A stretch of DNA of 64,000 nt. Source: Mycolicibacterium sp. J2 (lineage in GTDB: Bacteria > Actinomycetota > Actinomycetes > Mycobacteriales > Mycobacteriaceae). The stretch covers positions 124,001 to 188,000 of the forward strand of contig NZ_JAPFPY010000008.1 of assembly GCF_026240945.1 (NCBI RefSeq), in the 5' to 3' direction. Each line of letters starts with the position of its first letter. Within the stretch, counting starts at the first letter, position 1. The notes under the pieces are model-generated. The model made no database searches. It was not told the DNA's origin and worked only from the letters and a program-made list of their open reading frames with translations. Below, piece after piece: positions 7,793-15,573 of the stretch. Position numbers and translations under genes: made by a program.

Positions 7793-9286
7793 TCAGCGGA
7801 TCGGACGCAGCACGATCGGCATGCCGTCGACCGGTACCGGCATGCCGCCGTAGTCGTAGTGCGGCTGGTAGCCCGGATGCGTCAACTCGAGGCGGTAGCG
7901 CCGCAGCAGCCGATGCATGACGGTCTTGATTTCCAACTGGCCGAACACCATGCCGATGCACTTGTGCGCCCCGCCGCCGAACGGCGCGAACGCATACCGA
8001 TGCTGTTTGTGCTCGTTGCGCGGCTCGGCGAAGCGGGACGGATCGAAGGTGTCCGGATTGGTCCACAGTTCCTCGAGCCGGTGGTTCATCGAAGGCCACG
8101 TCATGACGTTGGTGCCCGCCGGCAGGTAGTAGCCCAGCAGTTCGGTATCGCGTACGGTCTGCCGGAAGTTGAACGGCAGCGGCGTCTGCATCCGCAGCGC
8201 CTCGTTGATCACCAGATCGTAGGTTTCCAGCTTTTCCAGGGCCTCGATGTCCAGTGGGCCGTCACCGATGCGGTCGGACTCTTCGCGGCAACGATCCTGC
8301 CAATCCTGATTGGCGGCCAGGTGATACGCCATCGTGGTCAGCGTCGAGGTGGAGGTATCGTGCGCGGCCATCATCAGGAAGATCATGTGGCTGACGATGT
8401 CCTCGTCGGTGAACCGCTGGCCGTCCTCGTCCTCGGCATGACACAAGACGCTGAACATGTCGGTGTCACCCGATGCGCGCTTCTCGGCCAGTCGGCTGTT
8501 GAAGTAATTCTCCAGCGTCTCGCGGGCCTTGATGCCGCGCCACCAGCTCAGCGGCGGCACCGGCTTGCGCACGATCGCATTGCCGGCACGCGTCGTGGTG
8601 GTGAAGGCGTGATTGATGGTGGTGACGAGTTCAGTGTCGGTGCCCGCCTCGTGACCCATGAACACCACCGAGGCGATGTCCAGGGTCAGTTCCTTGATGG
8701 CGGGGAAGAAGAGGAACCGCTTGTCGTTGGCCACCCAATCGTTGGCGATCACCTGGCTGGCGACACTGTCGATGTGCTCGACGTACCCGGTGAGCCGGCT
8801 GCGGGTGAACGCCTCCTGCATGATCCGGCGGTGGAACATGTGGTCGTCGAAGTCGCGCAGCATCAGGCCGCCCTCGAAGAACGGGCCGATCACCGGATCC
8901 CAGGCTCGCTGCGAGTAGTCCTTGTTCCGGTTGGAGAACACCGCCTGCGTGGCATCGGGCCCCAGCGCCAGCACCGCGGGCAGCACCGGCGAGAACATGT
9001 AGTGCACCGGGCCGTACTTGCGGTAGAGGTGCAGCAGGAAATCGGGGCCGCCGCGGAACATCTCGATCATGTGCCCGAACACCGGCAAGCCGCTGTCACC
9101 CATCACCGTCTTGAGGCCGCTGCCCGCCGGAGCGGGCGCCAGGGGGAACTCGTCCCACTCGCGTTCCAGCAGCTTCTTCTCGAGCACGCCCATGCCGGGG
9201 ATGGTCACCGGGGTGGGGGTCAGCTTTCGTTTGACCTGGTCGAGCAGGTAGGCCGGAGTGCTGATGGTGGGCTTGGTCGTGACCAC
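7793..9286 (-). CDS. cyp136: Cytochrome P450, CYP136 orthologue
   Basis: 497 residues from GTG 9286, preceded by AGGAG. The haem-binding motif FAPFGGGAHKCIG places the axial thiolate at C443. The I-helix oxygen-binding region is MAAHDTSTST and the ExxR motif lies in EALRM. Length and neighbourhood match M. tuberculosis Cyp136 (Rv3059), with the TetR gene (Rv3058c) divergent and the SDR (Rv3057c) next. It is a haem monooxygenase of unknown natural substrate; the CYP51-like sterol/lipid lineage suggests a hydrophobic substrate, which is inference. The leaderless-looking N-terminus has no clear membrane anchor. Its stop lies 10 bp from that of the LeuA-like gene on the other strand. Confidence 0.85.
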   Translation of the reverse strand: MVTTKPTISTPAYLLDQVKRKLTPTPVTIPGMGVLEKKLLEREWDEFPLAPAPAGSGLKTVMGDSGLPVFGHMIEMFRGGPDFLLHLYRKYGPVHYMFSPVLPAVLALGPDATQAVFSNRNKDYSQRAWDPVIGPFFEGGLMLRDFDDHMFHRRIMQEAFTRSRLTGYVEHIDSVASQVIANDWVANDKRFLFFPAIKELTLDIASVVFMGHEAGTDTELVTTINHAFTTTTRAGNAIVRKPVPPLSWWRGIKARETLENYFNSRLAEKRASGDTDMFSVLCHAEDEDGQRFTDEDIVSHMIFLMMAAHDTSTSTLTTMAYHLAANQDWQDRCREESDRIGDGPLDIEALEKLETYDLVINEALRMQTPLPFNFRQTVRDTELLGYYLPAGTNVMTWPSMNHRLEELWTNPDTFDPSRFAEPRNEHKQHRYAFAPFGGGAHKCIGMVFGQLEIKTVMHRLLRRYRLELTHPGYQPHYDYGGMPVPVDGMPIVLRPIR

Positions 9287-9353
9287 TGCTTCTACTCCTG
9301 GAAGATCGTCGGGCTGACAGACCTGTGGTCGATGTCACTCGTGCAGCCATCCT

Positions 9354-9380
9354 GTCTGGCAGACTTGACGCATGTCAAGT
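9354..9380. promoter_or_regulatory. Twin palindromes, candidate TetR operator for cyp136/TetR
   Basis: GTCTG-G-CAGAC (9354-9364) abuts ACTTGAC-GCAT-GTCAAGT (9363-9380, 7-bp perfect arms). Both lie in the 130-bp divergent gap, 37 bp before the TetR start. Mycobacterial TetR proteins of this kind usually bind such dyads next to their own gene. Binding is inferred. Confidence 0.5.
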
Positions 9381-9416
9381 TTTGATCTGGCGCGTCGCGA
9401 TGCGAAGGTCTAAACC

Positions 9417-10061
9417 ATGAGCGCACAGCCGGAATCGGGACCGGAGTCGCCGGTCCGCCGCAGTAGAGGGGACCGGCAGCGCGAGGCCATCGTGACGGCC
9501 GTCCGCGAACTGCTGGAGGAAAAGCCGTTCGCCGACCTGTCGGTGAGCATGATCAGCGAGCGTGCGGGCGTCGCGCGGTCCGGGTTCTACTTCTACTTCG
9601 ACACCAAATACGCCGTGCTGGCCCACATCTTGGACGAGGCCACGCGCGAACTCGAGGAGCTCACCCAGCACTTCGCGCCCCGTGGACCCGACGAGACCCC
9701 GGCCGCCTTCGCCAAGCGGATGGTCGGGAGTGCGGCGTTGACGTTCGCGCACAACGATCCGGTGATGTCGGCGTGTTACGCCGCCCGGGCCACCGACGCC
9801 GAGATCCGCCGGATCCAGGACGAGCAAATGCTCGCGGTGGTCGACCAGATCATCGCGGTGGTCCAGGGCGAGATCGCGGCGGGCACCGCGCGCCCGATTT
9901 CCGACGACATCCCCACCCTCATCCGCACCCTGGGTGCCACTACCGTGATGGCGTTCTCGGGCGACCTGCCGTCGGTGGGGAACGCTATCGACCGGGACCG
10001 CATCGTCGGCGTGCTGGAGAAGTTGTGGTTGCACGCCCTGTGGGGCGGTAACACGATCTGA
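9417..10061 (+). CDS. TetR family transcriptional regulator (Rv3058c-like)
   Basis: 214 residues. The N-terminal helix-turn-helix region covers about residues 20-65, with ISERAGVARSGFYFYFDTKY as the recognition-helix segment. The C-terminal helical ligand-binding domain has no clear small-molecule signature. It is divergent from cyp136 and 26 bp upstream of the SDR gene, so it probably controls both, through the palindromes at 9354-9380. The ligand is unknown; a lipid or steroid-like P450 substrate is a guess. Confidence 0.85.
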   Translation: MSAQPESGPESPVRRSRGDRQREAIVTAVRELLEEKPFADLSVSMISERAGVARSGFYFYFDTKYAVLAHILDEATRELEELTQHFAPRGPDETPAAFAKRMVGSAALTFAHNDPVMSACYAARATDAEIRRIQDEQMLAVVDQIIAVVQGEIAAGTARPISDDIPTLIRTLGATTVMAFSGDLPSVGNAIDRDRIVGVLEKLWLHALWGGNTI

Positions 10062-10087
10062 CCGGTACCGCCGGTAGCATCTGGGCC

Positions 10088-10945
10088 ATGCCGGAAACGT
10101 TCGCGGGCAAACGGTGTCTTTTGACCGGCGCGGCGAGTGGCATCGGCCGCGCCACCGCCCTGCGGTTGGCCGCCGACGGCGCCGAGTTGTTCCTCACCGA
10201 CCGCGACGCCGACGGACTGGCGCTCACCGTTGCCGATGCCGAGGCGCTCGGCGCCCGGGTGAGCGCGCACCGGGCCTTGGACATCACCGACTTCGACGCG
10301 GTCACGGCCTTTGCCGCCGACATCCATGCCGCGCACGGCCCGATGGATCTGGTCTGCAACATCGCGGGCATCTCCGCTTGGGGGACCGTCTCCACGCTCA
10401 CCCACCAGCACTGGAAGTCGATGATCGACGTCAACCTGATGGGGCCCATTCACGTCATCGAGTCGTTCCTGCCGCCGATGGTCGCGGCCCGGCGTGGCGG
10501 CCATCTGGTCAACGTCTCCTCGGCGGCCGGCATCGTGGCGCTGCCCTGGCATGCCGCCTACAGCGCCAGCAAGTTCGGGCTGCTGGGGCTGAGTGAGGTG
10601 CTGCGCTTCGATCTGGCCCGGCACCGGATCGGTGTATCGGTGGTGGTACCGGGGGCGGTGAAAACTCCTCTGGTGCAAACGGTTCAAATCGTCGGTGTGG
10701 ACCGGGAGGACCCGCGGGTGGCGAAATGGGTGGACCGGTTCGCCGGGCATGCGGTATCCCCTGAGCACGCCGCCGCCAAGCTTCTCGACGGCGTGACCCG
10801 CAACCGATTCCTGATCTACACCTCGACCGACATCCGGGCGCTGCACCTGTTCAAGCGCCTGGCCTGGTGGCCGTACAGCGTGGCCATGACCCGGGTGAAC
10901 GTGTTGTTCACCCGGGCGCTGCGGCCCAAGGCGCGCCGGGTTTAG
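10088..10945 (+). CDS. Short-chain dehydrogenase/reductase (Rv3057c-like)
   Basis: 285 residues with a complete classical SDR set: the cofactor loop TGAASGIGR at residues 14-22, NIAG in the core, the catalytic serine in NVSSAAG, and YSASK with Tyr158 and Lys162. The residues after the second strand (TDRDADG) point to NAD rather than NADP, as inference. It follows the TetR gene by 26 bp and is likely cotranscribed, suggesting that it oxidises or reduces the alcohol/ketone made or used by CYP136. Its TAG stop overlaps the TAA stop of the convergent ATPase gene. Confidence 0.88.
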   Translation: MPETFAGKRCLLTGAASGIGRATALRLAADGAELFLTDRDADGLALTVADAEALGARVSAHRALDITDFDAVTAFAADIHAAHGPMDLVCNIAGISAWGTVSTLTHQHWKSMIDVNLMGPIHVIESFLPPMVAARRGGHLVNVSSAAGIVALPWHAAYSASKFGLLGLSEVLRFDLARHRIGVSVVVPGAVKTPLVQTVQIVGVDREDPRVAKWVDRFAGHAVSPEHAAAKLLDGVTRNRFLIYTSTDIRALHLFKRLAWWPYSVAMTRVNVLFTRALRPKARRV

Positions 10946-12096
10946 CGCTTACCCCAGTCCCACCGCGGCGCGGTGAGCATGGTCTGACCGTCGACGCGCG
11001 TCTCGCCCCACTCCTTGTACAGTTCGACCTCGGACTCCGCGCCGAGGTGCCGCACCAGTTCGGCGGCATGGGTGATCACGAGCACCTGCGTACGGGTCGC
11101 GGCGGACCGGATCATCGTGGCCAGCGGTGCGACCAGGTCGGGGTGCAGTGAGGTTTCCGGCTCGTTGAGCACCATCAGCGACGGGGGTCGCGGCGAGCAC
11201 AGGGCGGCGCCCCACAGCAGGAAACGCAGTGTGCCGTCGGATAATTCGGCTGCGCGCAGCGGTCGGAGCATTCCCTGCTGGTGCAGTTGTAGGTCGAAGA
11301 GGCCGTCGTGCACCGCGACCGAGAGGCGGGCGCCGTCGAAAGCATCGGCCACCGCCCGGGCCAGATCGTCCTGGCCCACCTCCAGGATGGTTTGCACCGC
11401 CGCGGCCAGGTCGGCACCATCGTCGGACAGGACCGGGGTGCGCGTCCCGATCTGTGGCCGGCGGGCCGGCGCGCCGGAGTCCACCCGGAAGCCGTCGTAG
11501 AACCGCCAGCCGCGCAACCGTTCTCGCACCGCTGCCAGCTCCGGGTGCGCCCCGGGATGGGCGAATTCGGCGAGCACGCTGTGATAGGTCGGCAGCCCGC
11601 TGGTCAGCGGGTCGAAGCCGCGGCCGCTGTCTGCACTCACTTCGGCGTACTGTCCGGCGCGTCGCACCAGGATGGCGCTGGTCCGTGCGACCGGGCCGGC
11701 GAAGACCACCTCCCGCTTGATCTCCGGATCACGGGCGAACGCCGAATTCGGCCCGGCGTACTGCGGCAGGCCGAGGTCGATCAGATAGCCGAAATCATCC
11801 GAAGCGAAACCCAATTCGAGTGAAACCGGGCGGGTGCGGGTGGTGCCCGTACTCTCGCCGGTGCGCCGGGCACCCGAGGTCTGCTCCGGACCGGCCCACA
11901 GCACCGACTCCAACCCGCCCTCGCGGGCCAGCGAGCCGATCACCGCGCCGCCCGCGCAGTCGGCCAGCAGGCGCAGCGCCCGGTACACCGACGATTTCCC
12001 GGTGCCGTTGGCCCCGGTGATCACCGTCAGTTCGCCCAGCGGTAGCGCGATATCGCGCAGTGACCGGTAGCCGCGCACCGCAATGGTGCTCAGCAC
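10942..12096 (-). CDS. AAA/ABC-type ATPase, predicted (PF13304-like), overlapping dinP
   Basis: 384 residues from GTG 12096. The Walker A is GANGTGKS at residues 28-35, the ABC-like signature is ELSDGTLRF, and the Walker B region is VLNEPETSLHPD. The RGYRSLRDIALPLGELTVI N-terminus is typical of RecF/SMC-like predicted ATPases that sense or bind DNA ends. No TOPRIM domain follows, so it is not an OLD nuclease. Its start lies inside the end of dinP (7-nt overlap), so it is cotranslated with the translesion polymerase. From memory, M. tuberculosis lacks this gene between Rv3056 and Rv3057c. A role in DNA damage is inferred from context. Confidence 0.75.
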   Translation of the reverse strand: MLSTIAVRGYRSLRDIALPLGELTVITGANGTGKSSVYRALRLLADCAGGAVIGSLAREGGLESVLWAGPEQTSGARRTGESTGTTRTRPVSLELGFASDDFGYLIDLGLPQYAGPNSAFARDPEIKREVVFAGPVARTSAILVRRAGQYAEVSADSGRGFDPLTSGLPTYHSVLAEFAHPGAHPELAAVRERLRGWRFYDGFRVDSGAPARRPQIGTRTPVLSDDGADLAAAVQTILEVGQDDLARAVADAFDGARLSVAVHDGLFDLQLHQQGMLRPLRAAELSDGTLRFLLWGAALCSPRPPSLMVLNEPETSLHPDLVAPLATMIRSAATRTQVLVITHAAELVRHLGAESEVELYKEWGETRVDGQTMLTAPRWDWGKR

Positions 12097-13121
12097 GGCA
12101 TCGCCAGTTCCAGTCGCACGCCCAACAGCCGGATGGGACGGTCCAGGTCGAACTCGCCCAGCAGGTCCAGCGCGGTGCTCACGATCTGTTCGGGGTCGTT
12201 GCCGGCAACGGCCAGCTTGCGAATCTTGGTGCGGGTGAAGAACGTCTTGGTGCGCACCGTCACCGCGACGCGCGTGACGGTCCGGTCTGCCTCGATGATC
12301 TCGGCGAGGGTGCGCCGGGCCAGCTCGGTGACCGCGGCCTCCATCTCGGCGCGGTCGACGAGATCGTGCGGGAAGGTCACCACGTGGCTGCGTGACCGAG
12401 GCACCCACGCCTCGGTGCTCACCGTGTCGTCGCCACCACCCTTGGCCAGCAACAGGATCCACAGCCCCGTGGTCGGGCCGAAGGCGGCCGTCAGGGTGGT
12501 CGCGTCGGTACCGGCCAGATCGGCGACGGTGGTGATGCCCAAGGTGGCCAGCTTTTTGGAGGTCTTGGGTCCGATGCCCCAGAGCGCGTCGACCGGCCGG
12601 TCGCCCATCACGGACATCCAGTTCACGTCGGTGAGCTGGTACACCCCGTCTGGTTTACCAAACCCGGTCGCCACCTTGGCTCGCTGCTTGTTGTCGCTGA
12701 TGCCGACCGAACATGACAGCCCGGTCTCGGCGGCGATAACGGTACGGATCCGCTCGGCGAGTTCGAACGGATCCGCAACGGCCGCACCGATATACGCCTC
12801 ATCCCAACCCCATACTTCCAGCGGATGGCCGAGATCGCGCAGCAGGCCCATCACCTCGTCGGAAGCGGCGTCATAGGCGGCCGGGTCCGACGGCAGGAAC
12901 GTGGCGGCCGGGCATTTGCGGGCAGCGGCGCGCAGCGGCATGCCGGCATGCACACCGAACTCCCGGGCTTCGTAGGAGGCGCATGTCACCACCTTGCGCG
13001 GCTCGGTCGGGTCACCGGAACCGCCGACGATCACCGGCAGTCCGGCGAGCTCGGGATGACGGCGAAGCTCGACCGAGGCCAAGAATTGGTCCAGGTCGAC
13101 ATGCAGAATCCAGCTTTTCAC
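12090..13121 (-). CDS. dinP: Y-family DNA polymerase IV (DinP/DinB)
   Basis: 343 residues. GTG 13121 is chosen because it overlaps the TGA of the upstream TetR gene (GTGA). Polymerase signatures are the HVDLDQFLASVE metal-binding motif near the start, the WGWDEAY motif with the second acidic pair, and the CSVGISDNKQRAKVATGFGK thumb/palm segment. GIGPKTSKKLATLGI is the helix-hairpin-helix. It is the orthologue of Rv3056. There is no obvious C-terminal beta-clamp peptide: the protein ends RLLGVRLELAMPC. It would bypass lesions with low fidelity. The arrangement TetR-dinP-ATPase puts its expression under the TetR protein. Confidence 0.92.
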   Translation of the reverse strand: MKSWILHVDLDQFLASVELRRHPELAGLPVIVGGSGDPTEPRKVVTCASYEAREFGVHAGMPLRAAARKCPAATFLPSDPAAYDAASDEVMGLLRDLGHPLEVWGWDEAYIGAAVADPFELAERIRTVIAAETGLSCSVGISDNKQRAKVATGFGKPDGVYQLTDVNWMSVMGDRPVDALWGIGPKTSKKLATLGITTVADLAGTDATTLTAAFGPTTGLWILLLAKGGGDDTVSTEAWVPRSRSHVVTFPHDLVDRAEMEAAVTELARRTLAEIIEADRTVTRVAVTVRTKTFFTRTKIRKLAVAGNDPEQIVSTALDLLGEFDLDRPIRLLGVRLELAMPC

Positions 13122-13735
13122 GTGCCGCAGAGTTTGCGGGCGACGTGTTCCCACGCGTCGCCCAGGCGGTCGAGATCCTGGCCGCGGTCGTTGAGTTGGT
13201 GCACAACATAGTCGGCGTCCAGCAGGGCCAGCAGGGCTTCGGTCTGCGCGTCGAGATCGCCGGTGGTTCCCGCCGACTCCAGCAGCATCCGCACATGTGC
13301 GCGGTGCAACGTGGCAGGGGAGTTGAACCGCATCTGTGGGTCGCGGTTGGCGTCGGAGAGCAGCGCATGGTGGGTCCGGACGAAGCAGAGCCGCTCACGG
13401 CCGTAGGCCAGGAGGCGCTCCAGTGGCGGAGCGCCGGGCCCCAGTGGCGGCGGCCCGAACATGAATGCGTGTTGTTCGGCCTTCTCGTCCTCGTCGAGCA
13501 GCACGATCATCAGCCCGGCCCGGCTGCCGAAGCGGCGGAACAGGGTGCCCTTGCCGACCCCGGCCGCGGCGGCCACGTCATCCATGGAGACGCCCTCGGC
13601 GCCGCGCTCGGCGATCAGCCGTCGCGCCGCGTCCAACAACAGGGCACGATTGCGGGCGGCGTCACCGCGCTCCTGTGGGGCGGTGACGGCGCCGTTCGTC
13701 AGCGGCAACGCTGTCAGCGGATCGGGGGCGCCCAT
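13118..13735 (-). CDS. TetR family transcriptional regulator (Rv3055-like)
   Basis: 205 residues. The helix-turn-helix region includes VSMDDVAAAAGVGKGTLFRR, close to the TetR consensus, followed by a helical effector domain with GPPPLGPGAPPLERLLAYGR. It heads a three-gene minus-strand unit with dinP (GTGA overlap) and the ATPase, and is divergent from the FMN reductase. A palindrome in the 92-bp gap is its likely operator. The ligand is unknown. Confidence 0.85.
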   Translation of the reverse strand: MGAPDPLTALPLTNGAVTAPQERGDAARNRALLLDAARRLIAERGAEGVSMDDVAAAAGVGKGTLFRRFGSRAGLMIVLLDEDEKAEQHAFMFGPPPLGPGAPPLERLLAYGRERLCFVRTHHALLSDANRDPQMRFNSPATLHRAHVRMLLESAGTTGDLDAQTEALLALLDADYVVHQLNDRGQDLDRLGDAWEHVARKLCGT

Positions 13736-13764
13736 TACTGCACTTTAACTCAGCCGGAATTATT

Positions 13765-13778
13765 CGGACTATGGTCCG
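13765..13778. promoter_or_regulatory. Candidate TetR operator between TetR-dinP and FMN reductase
   Basis: CGGAC-TATG-GTCCG is a perfect 5-bp inverted repeat, 30 bp from the TetR start and 50 bp from the reductase start. A second CCGGAA/TTCGG pair lies just upstream. Position makes it the natural autoregulatory site; binding is inferred. Confidence 0.4.
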
Positions 13779-13827
13779 GTTAGACTGTGTGACGATCGCA
13801 ATGACCGAACAGACTCAGGGAGTGAAC

Positions 13828-14367
13828 ATGTCGGATACCAAGATCCTCGTACTGCTGGGCAGCCTGCGGGCCGCGTCGGTGAACCGCCAACTGGCCGAGC
13901 TGGCCATCGAGTCCGCCCCGGACGGCGTGGAACTGCGGCTCTACGAGGGGCTCGGTGACCTGCCGCACTACAACGAGGACATCGACACCGCAGATGCGCC
14001 GGCCGCGGTGGTGGCCCTGCGCGAGGCGGCCGCGGGTGCGGACGCTGCGCTGGTGGTCACTCCCGAGTACAACGGCAGCATCCCCGGCGTGCTCAAGAAC
14101 GCCATCGACTGGCTTTCGCGCCCGTACGGCAACGGCGCGCTCAAGGACAAGCCGGTGGCCGTCATCGGGACCGCGCTGGGACAGTACGGCGGCGTCTGGG
14201 CGCACGACGAGACCCGCAAGTCTTTCGGCATCGCCGGTCCGCGCGTCATCGAGGAGAAGTTGTCGATCCCGTCGGCCGCCTTCGACGGCAAGCACCCGCG
14301 CGAGACCGCCGATGTGGTGGCCAAGGTGCGTGACGTCGTCGGCAAGCTCGCCGCTGAGGTCGGCTGA
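13828..14367 (+). CDS. NADPH-dependent FMN reductase (Rv3054c-like)
   Basis: 179 residues from ATG 13828, which has CAGGGAG 5 nt upstream; an in-frame ATG at 13801 is less well placed. It has the flavodoxin-like fold signature LLGSLRAASVNRQLAELA for FMN phosphate binding and the PEYNGSIPGVLKNAIDW motif of the NADPH:FMN reductase/azoreductase family. It probably reduces FMN or quinones using NADPH in the cytoplasm. Its last codons and stop are part of the first of three tandem 26-bp repeats, and a strong terminator follows. Confidence 0.88.
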   Translation: MSDTKILVLLGSLRAASVNRQLAELAIESAPDGVELRLYEGLGDLPHYNEDIDTADAPAAVVALREAAAGADAALVVTPEYNGSIPGVLKNAIDWLSRPYGNGALKDKPVAVIGTALGQYGGVWAHDETRKSFGIAGPRVIEEKLSIPSAAFDGKHPRETADVVAKVRDVVGKLAAEVG

Positions 14368-14432
14368 GCCGACAGGTGGATGACGTCGGCTGAGCCGACA
14401 GGTGGATGACGTCGGCTGAGCCGACAGGTGGA
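14359..14432 (+). repeat. Three tandem 26-bp hairpin-containing repeats across a stop codon
   Basis: Units at 14359-14384, 14385-14410 and 14411-14432 (third truncated at 22 bp) are identical. Each contains GTCGGC-TGA-GCCGAC, a 6-bp stem with a TGA loop. The first unit supplies the final Val-Gly-stop of the FMN reductase. Slippage duplication of the gene end is the simplest origin. Confidence 0.9.
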
Positions 14433-14436
14433 CTCG

Positions 14437-14484
14437 CGCCGCCGGCGCCTCTCGGATCGTTCCGCAGGGCGCCGGCGGCGTTTT
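14437..14484 (+). terminator. Strong intrinsic terminator after FMN reductase
   Basis: CGCCGCCGGCGCC (14437-14449) pairs perfectly with GGCGCCGGCGGCG (14468-14480), a 13-bp GC stem with an 18-nt loop, directly followed by TTTT (14481-14484). It insulates the nrdHIE promoter region. Confidence 0.85.
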
Positions 14485-14567
14485 GCTGTCCGCCATCGAC
14501 GGTCCGGAGGTTGTCGGTGCCCGATGGTAGACCCCTAGATATGGCGACACACCCTCGATGTGACGTG

Positions 14568-14587
14568 CGACACGCCGGGGCGTGTCG
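14568..14587. promoter_or_regulatory. 20-bp near-perfect palindrome upstream of nrdH
   Basis: CGACACGCC-GG-GGCGTGTCG has 9-bp perfect arms. Its ACAC-N8-GTGT outline (14570-14585) matches the outer halves of an NrdR box but lacks the central wA...Tw bases. The binding protein is unknown. The rest of 14485-14849 holds the paired boxes described separately and no coding signal that I trust. Confidence 0.45.
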
Positions 14588-14628
14588 TGGTCGAAGGGCT
14601 TACGACCTGGGAATTTCATGAATGTGGT

Positions 14629-14676
14629 TCAGAACATCTTGTATGCCTTCGGTTTGTCGGACACTAGGTGTAGTGT
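14629..14676. promoter_or_regulatory. Paired NrdR boxes upstream of nrdHIE
   Basis: ACACTAGGTGTAGTGT (14661-14676) closely matches the NrdR consensus acaCwAtATaTwGtgt. A weaker partner (14629-14644, about 11 of 16 positions) lies exactly 32 bp upstream, the helical spacing usual for NrdR pairs. A further half-match (CTAGATATGG) is at 14535-14544. NrdR is an ATP/dATP-sensing repressor of ribonucleotide reductase genes. Confidence 0.7.
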
Positions 14677-14849
14677 TTGGCGAACCGACGGACCCCAAGC
14701 AGTACGGGTCGGTGGGGGCCCGGAATTCAGCCGGTCGGCATCACGCCGGCGGCTGCATCTCGGCCCCGGCCGGCAGGAATCTCGGGCCCCGCAGGAACGC
14801 TGTACCAGATAAGTTGCCAGTCCCATCCGCAAGAGGAGCCGTACCGCCG

Positions 14850-15098
14850 ATGACTCAGCCGTTGATCACCGTGTACACCAAGCCCGCGTGCGTGCAGTGC
14901 AACGCCACCTACAAGGCCCTCGACAAGGCGGGCATCGCCTACGACATCGTCGACATCAGCGTCGACATGGAGGCCCGCGACTACGTGATGGCCCTCGGCT
15001 ACCTGCAGGCTCCGGTCGTGGTGGCCGGCAACGAGCACTGGTCGGGATTCCGGCCGGACCGCATCAAGGCGCTCGCGGCGGCGGCGGTCAGCGCTTAG
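14850..15098 (+). CDS. nrdH: NrdH glutaredoxin-like electron donor
   Basis: 82 residues from ATG 14850, with AGAGGAG upstream. The redox motif CVQC (C14, C17) and the C-terminal WSGFRPDRI signature identify NrdH rather than glutaredoxin. It takes electrons from thioredoxin reductase and reduces the C-terminal cysteines of NrdE after each turnover. First gene of nrdH-nrdI-nrdE; orthologue of Rv3053c. Confidence 0.96.
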   Translation: MTQPLITVYTKPACVQCNATYKALDKAGIAYDIVDISVDMEARDYVMALGYLQAPVVVAGNEHWSGFRPDRIKALAAAAVSA

Positions 15099-15129
15099 TC
15101 AGACACGTCACGGACGAAGGGGTGGGCGG

Positions 15130-15573
15130 ATGACCAACCTGGTGTACTTCTCCAGCGTCTCCGAGAACACCCACCGCTTCGTCCAGAAGCTGGGTGTCCC
15201 GGCGACCCGGATCCCGCTGCACGGCCGTATCGAGGTCGACGAGCCCTACGTGCTCGTCCTGCCGACCTACGGCGGCGGCAAGGCCACACCCGATATCAAC
15301 AACGGGGGATACGTCCCCAAACAGGTCATCGCGTTTCTCAACAACGAGCACAACCGGTCGTTGATCCGCGGCGTCATCGCCGCCGGCAACAACAACTTCG
15401 GCGCCGAATTCGCCTACGCGGGCAATGTCGTGTCCCGCAAGTGCGGCGTGCCGTACCTGTATCGCTTCGAACTCATGGGCACCCCCGACGACGTGGAAGC
15501 CGTCCGCGCGGGATTGCAAGACTTCTGGAAGGAACAGACGTGCCACCAACCGTCACAGCTGCAGAGCCTGTAA
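15130..15573 (+). CDS. nrdI: NrdI flavodoxin-like class Ib RNR activator
   Basis: 147 residues. [17 protein letters not shown] is the FMN phosphate loop of NrdI flavodoxins, and LPTYGGG with [15 protein letters not shown] flank the isoalloxazine ring. NrdI supplies the oxidant that assembles the Mn(III)2-tyrosyl radical cofactor in NrdF. It starts 31 bp after nrdH, and its 3' end overlaps the start of nrdE by 34 bp. Orthologue of Rv3052c. Confidence 0.95.
   Translation: MTNLVYFSSVSENTHRFVQKLGVPATRIPLHGRIEVDEPYVLVLPTYGGGKATPDINNGGYVPKQVIAFLNNEHNRSLIRGVIAAGNNNFGAEFAYAGNVVSRKCGVPYLYRFELMGTPDDVEAVRAGLQDFWKEQTCHQPSQLQSL

Noticed and set aside
7859..9385. 508-codon plus-strand frame opposite cyp136
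   Set aside because: The minus strand has all P450 motifs; the frame extends through the divergent promoter, which no real gene would.
14359..14432. Short direct repeats considered as a CRISPR array
   Set aside because: The 26-bp units are contiguous without spacers and there are no cas genes.
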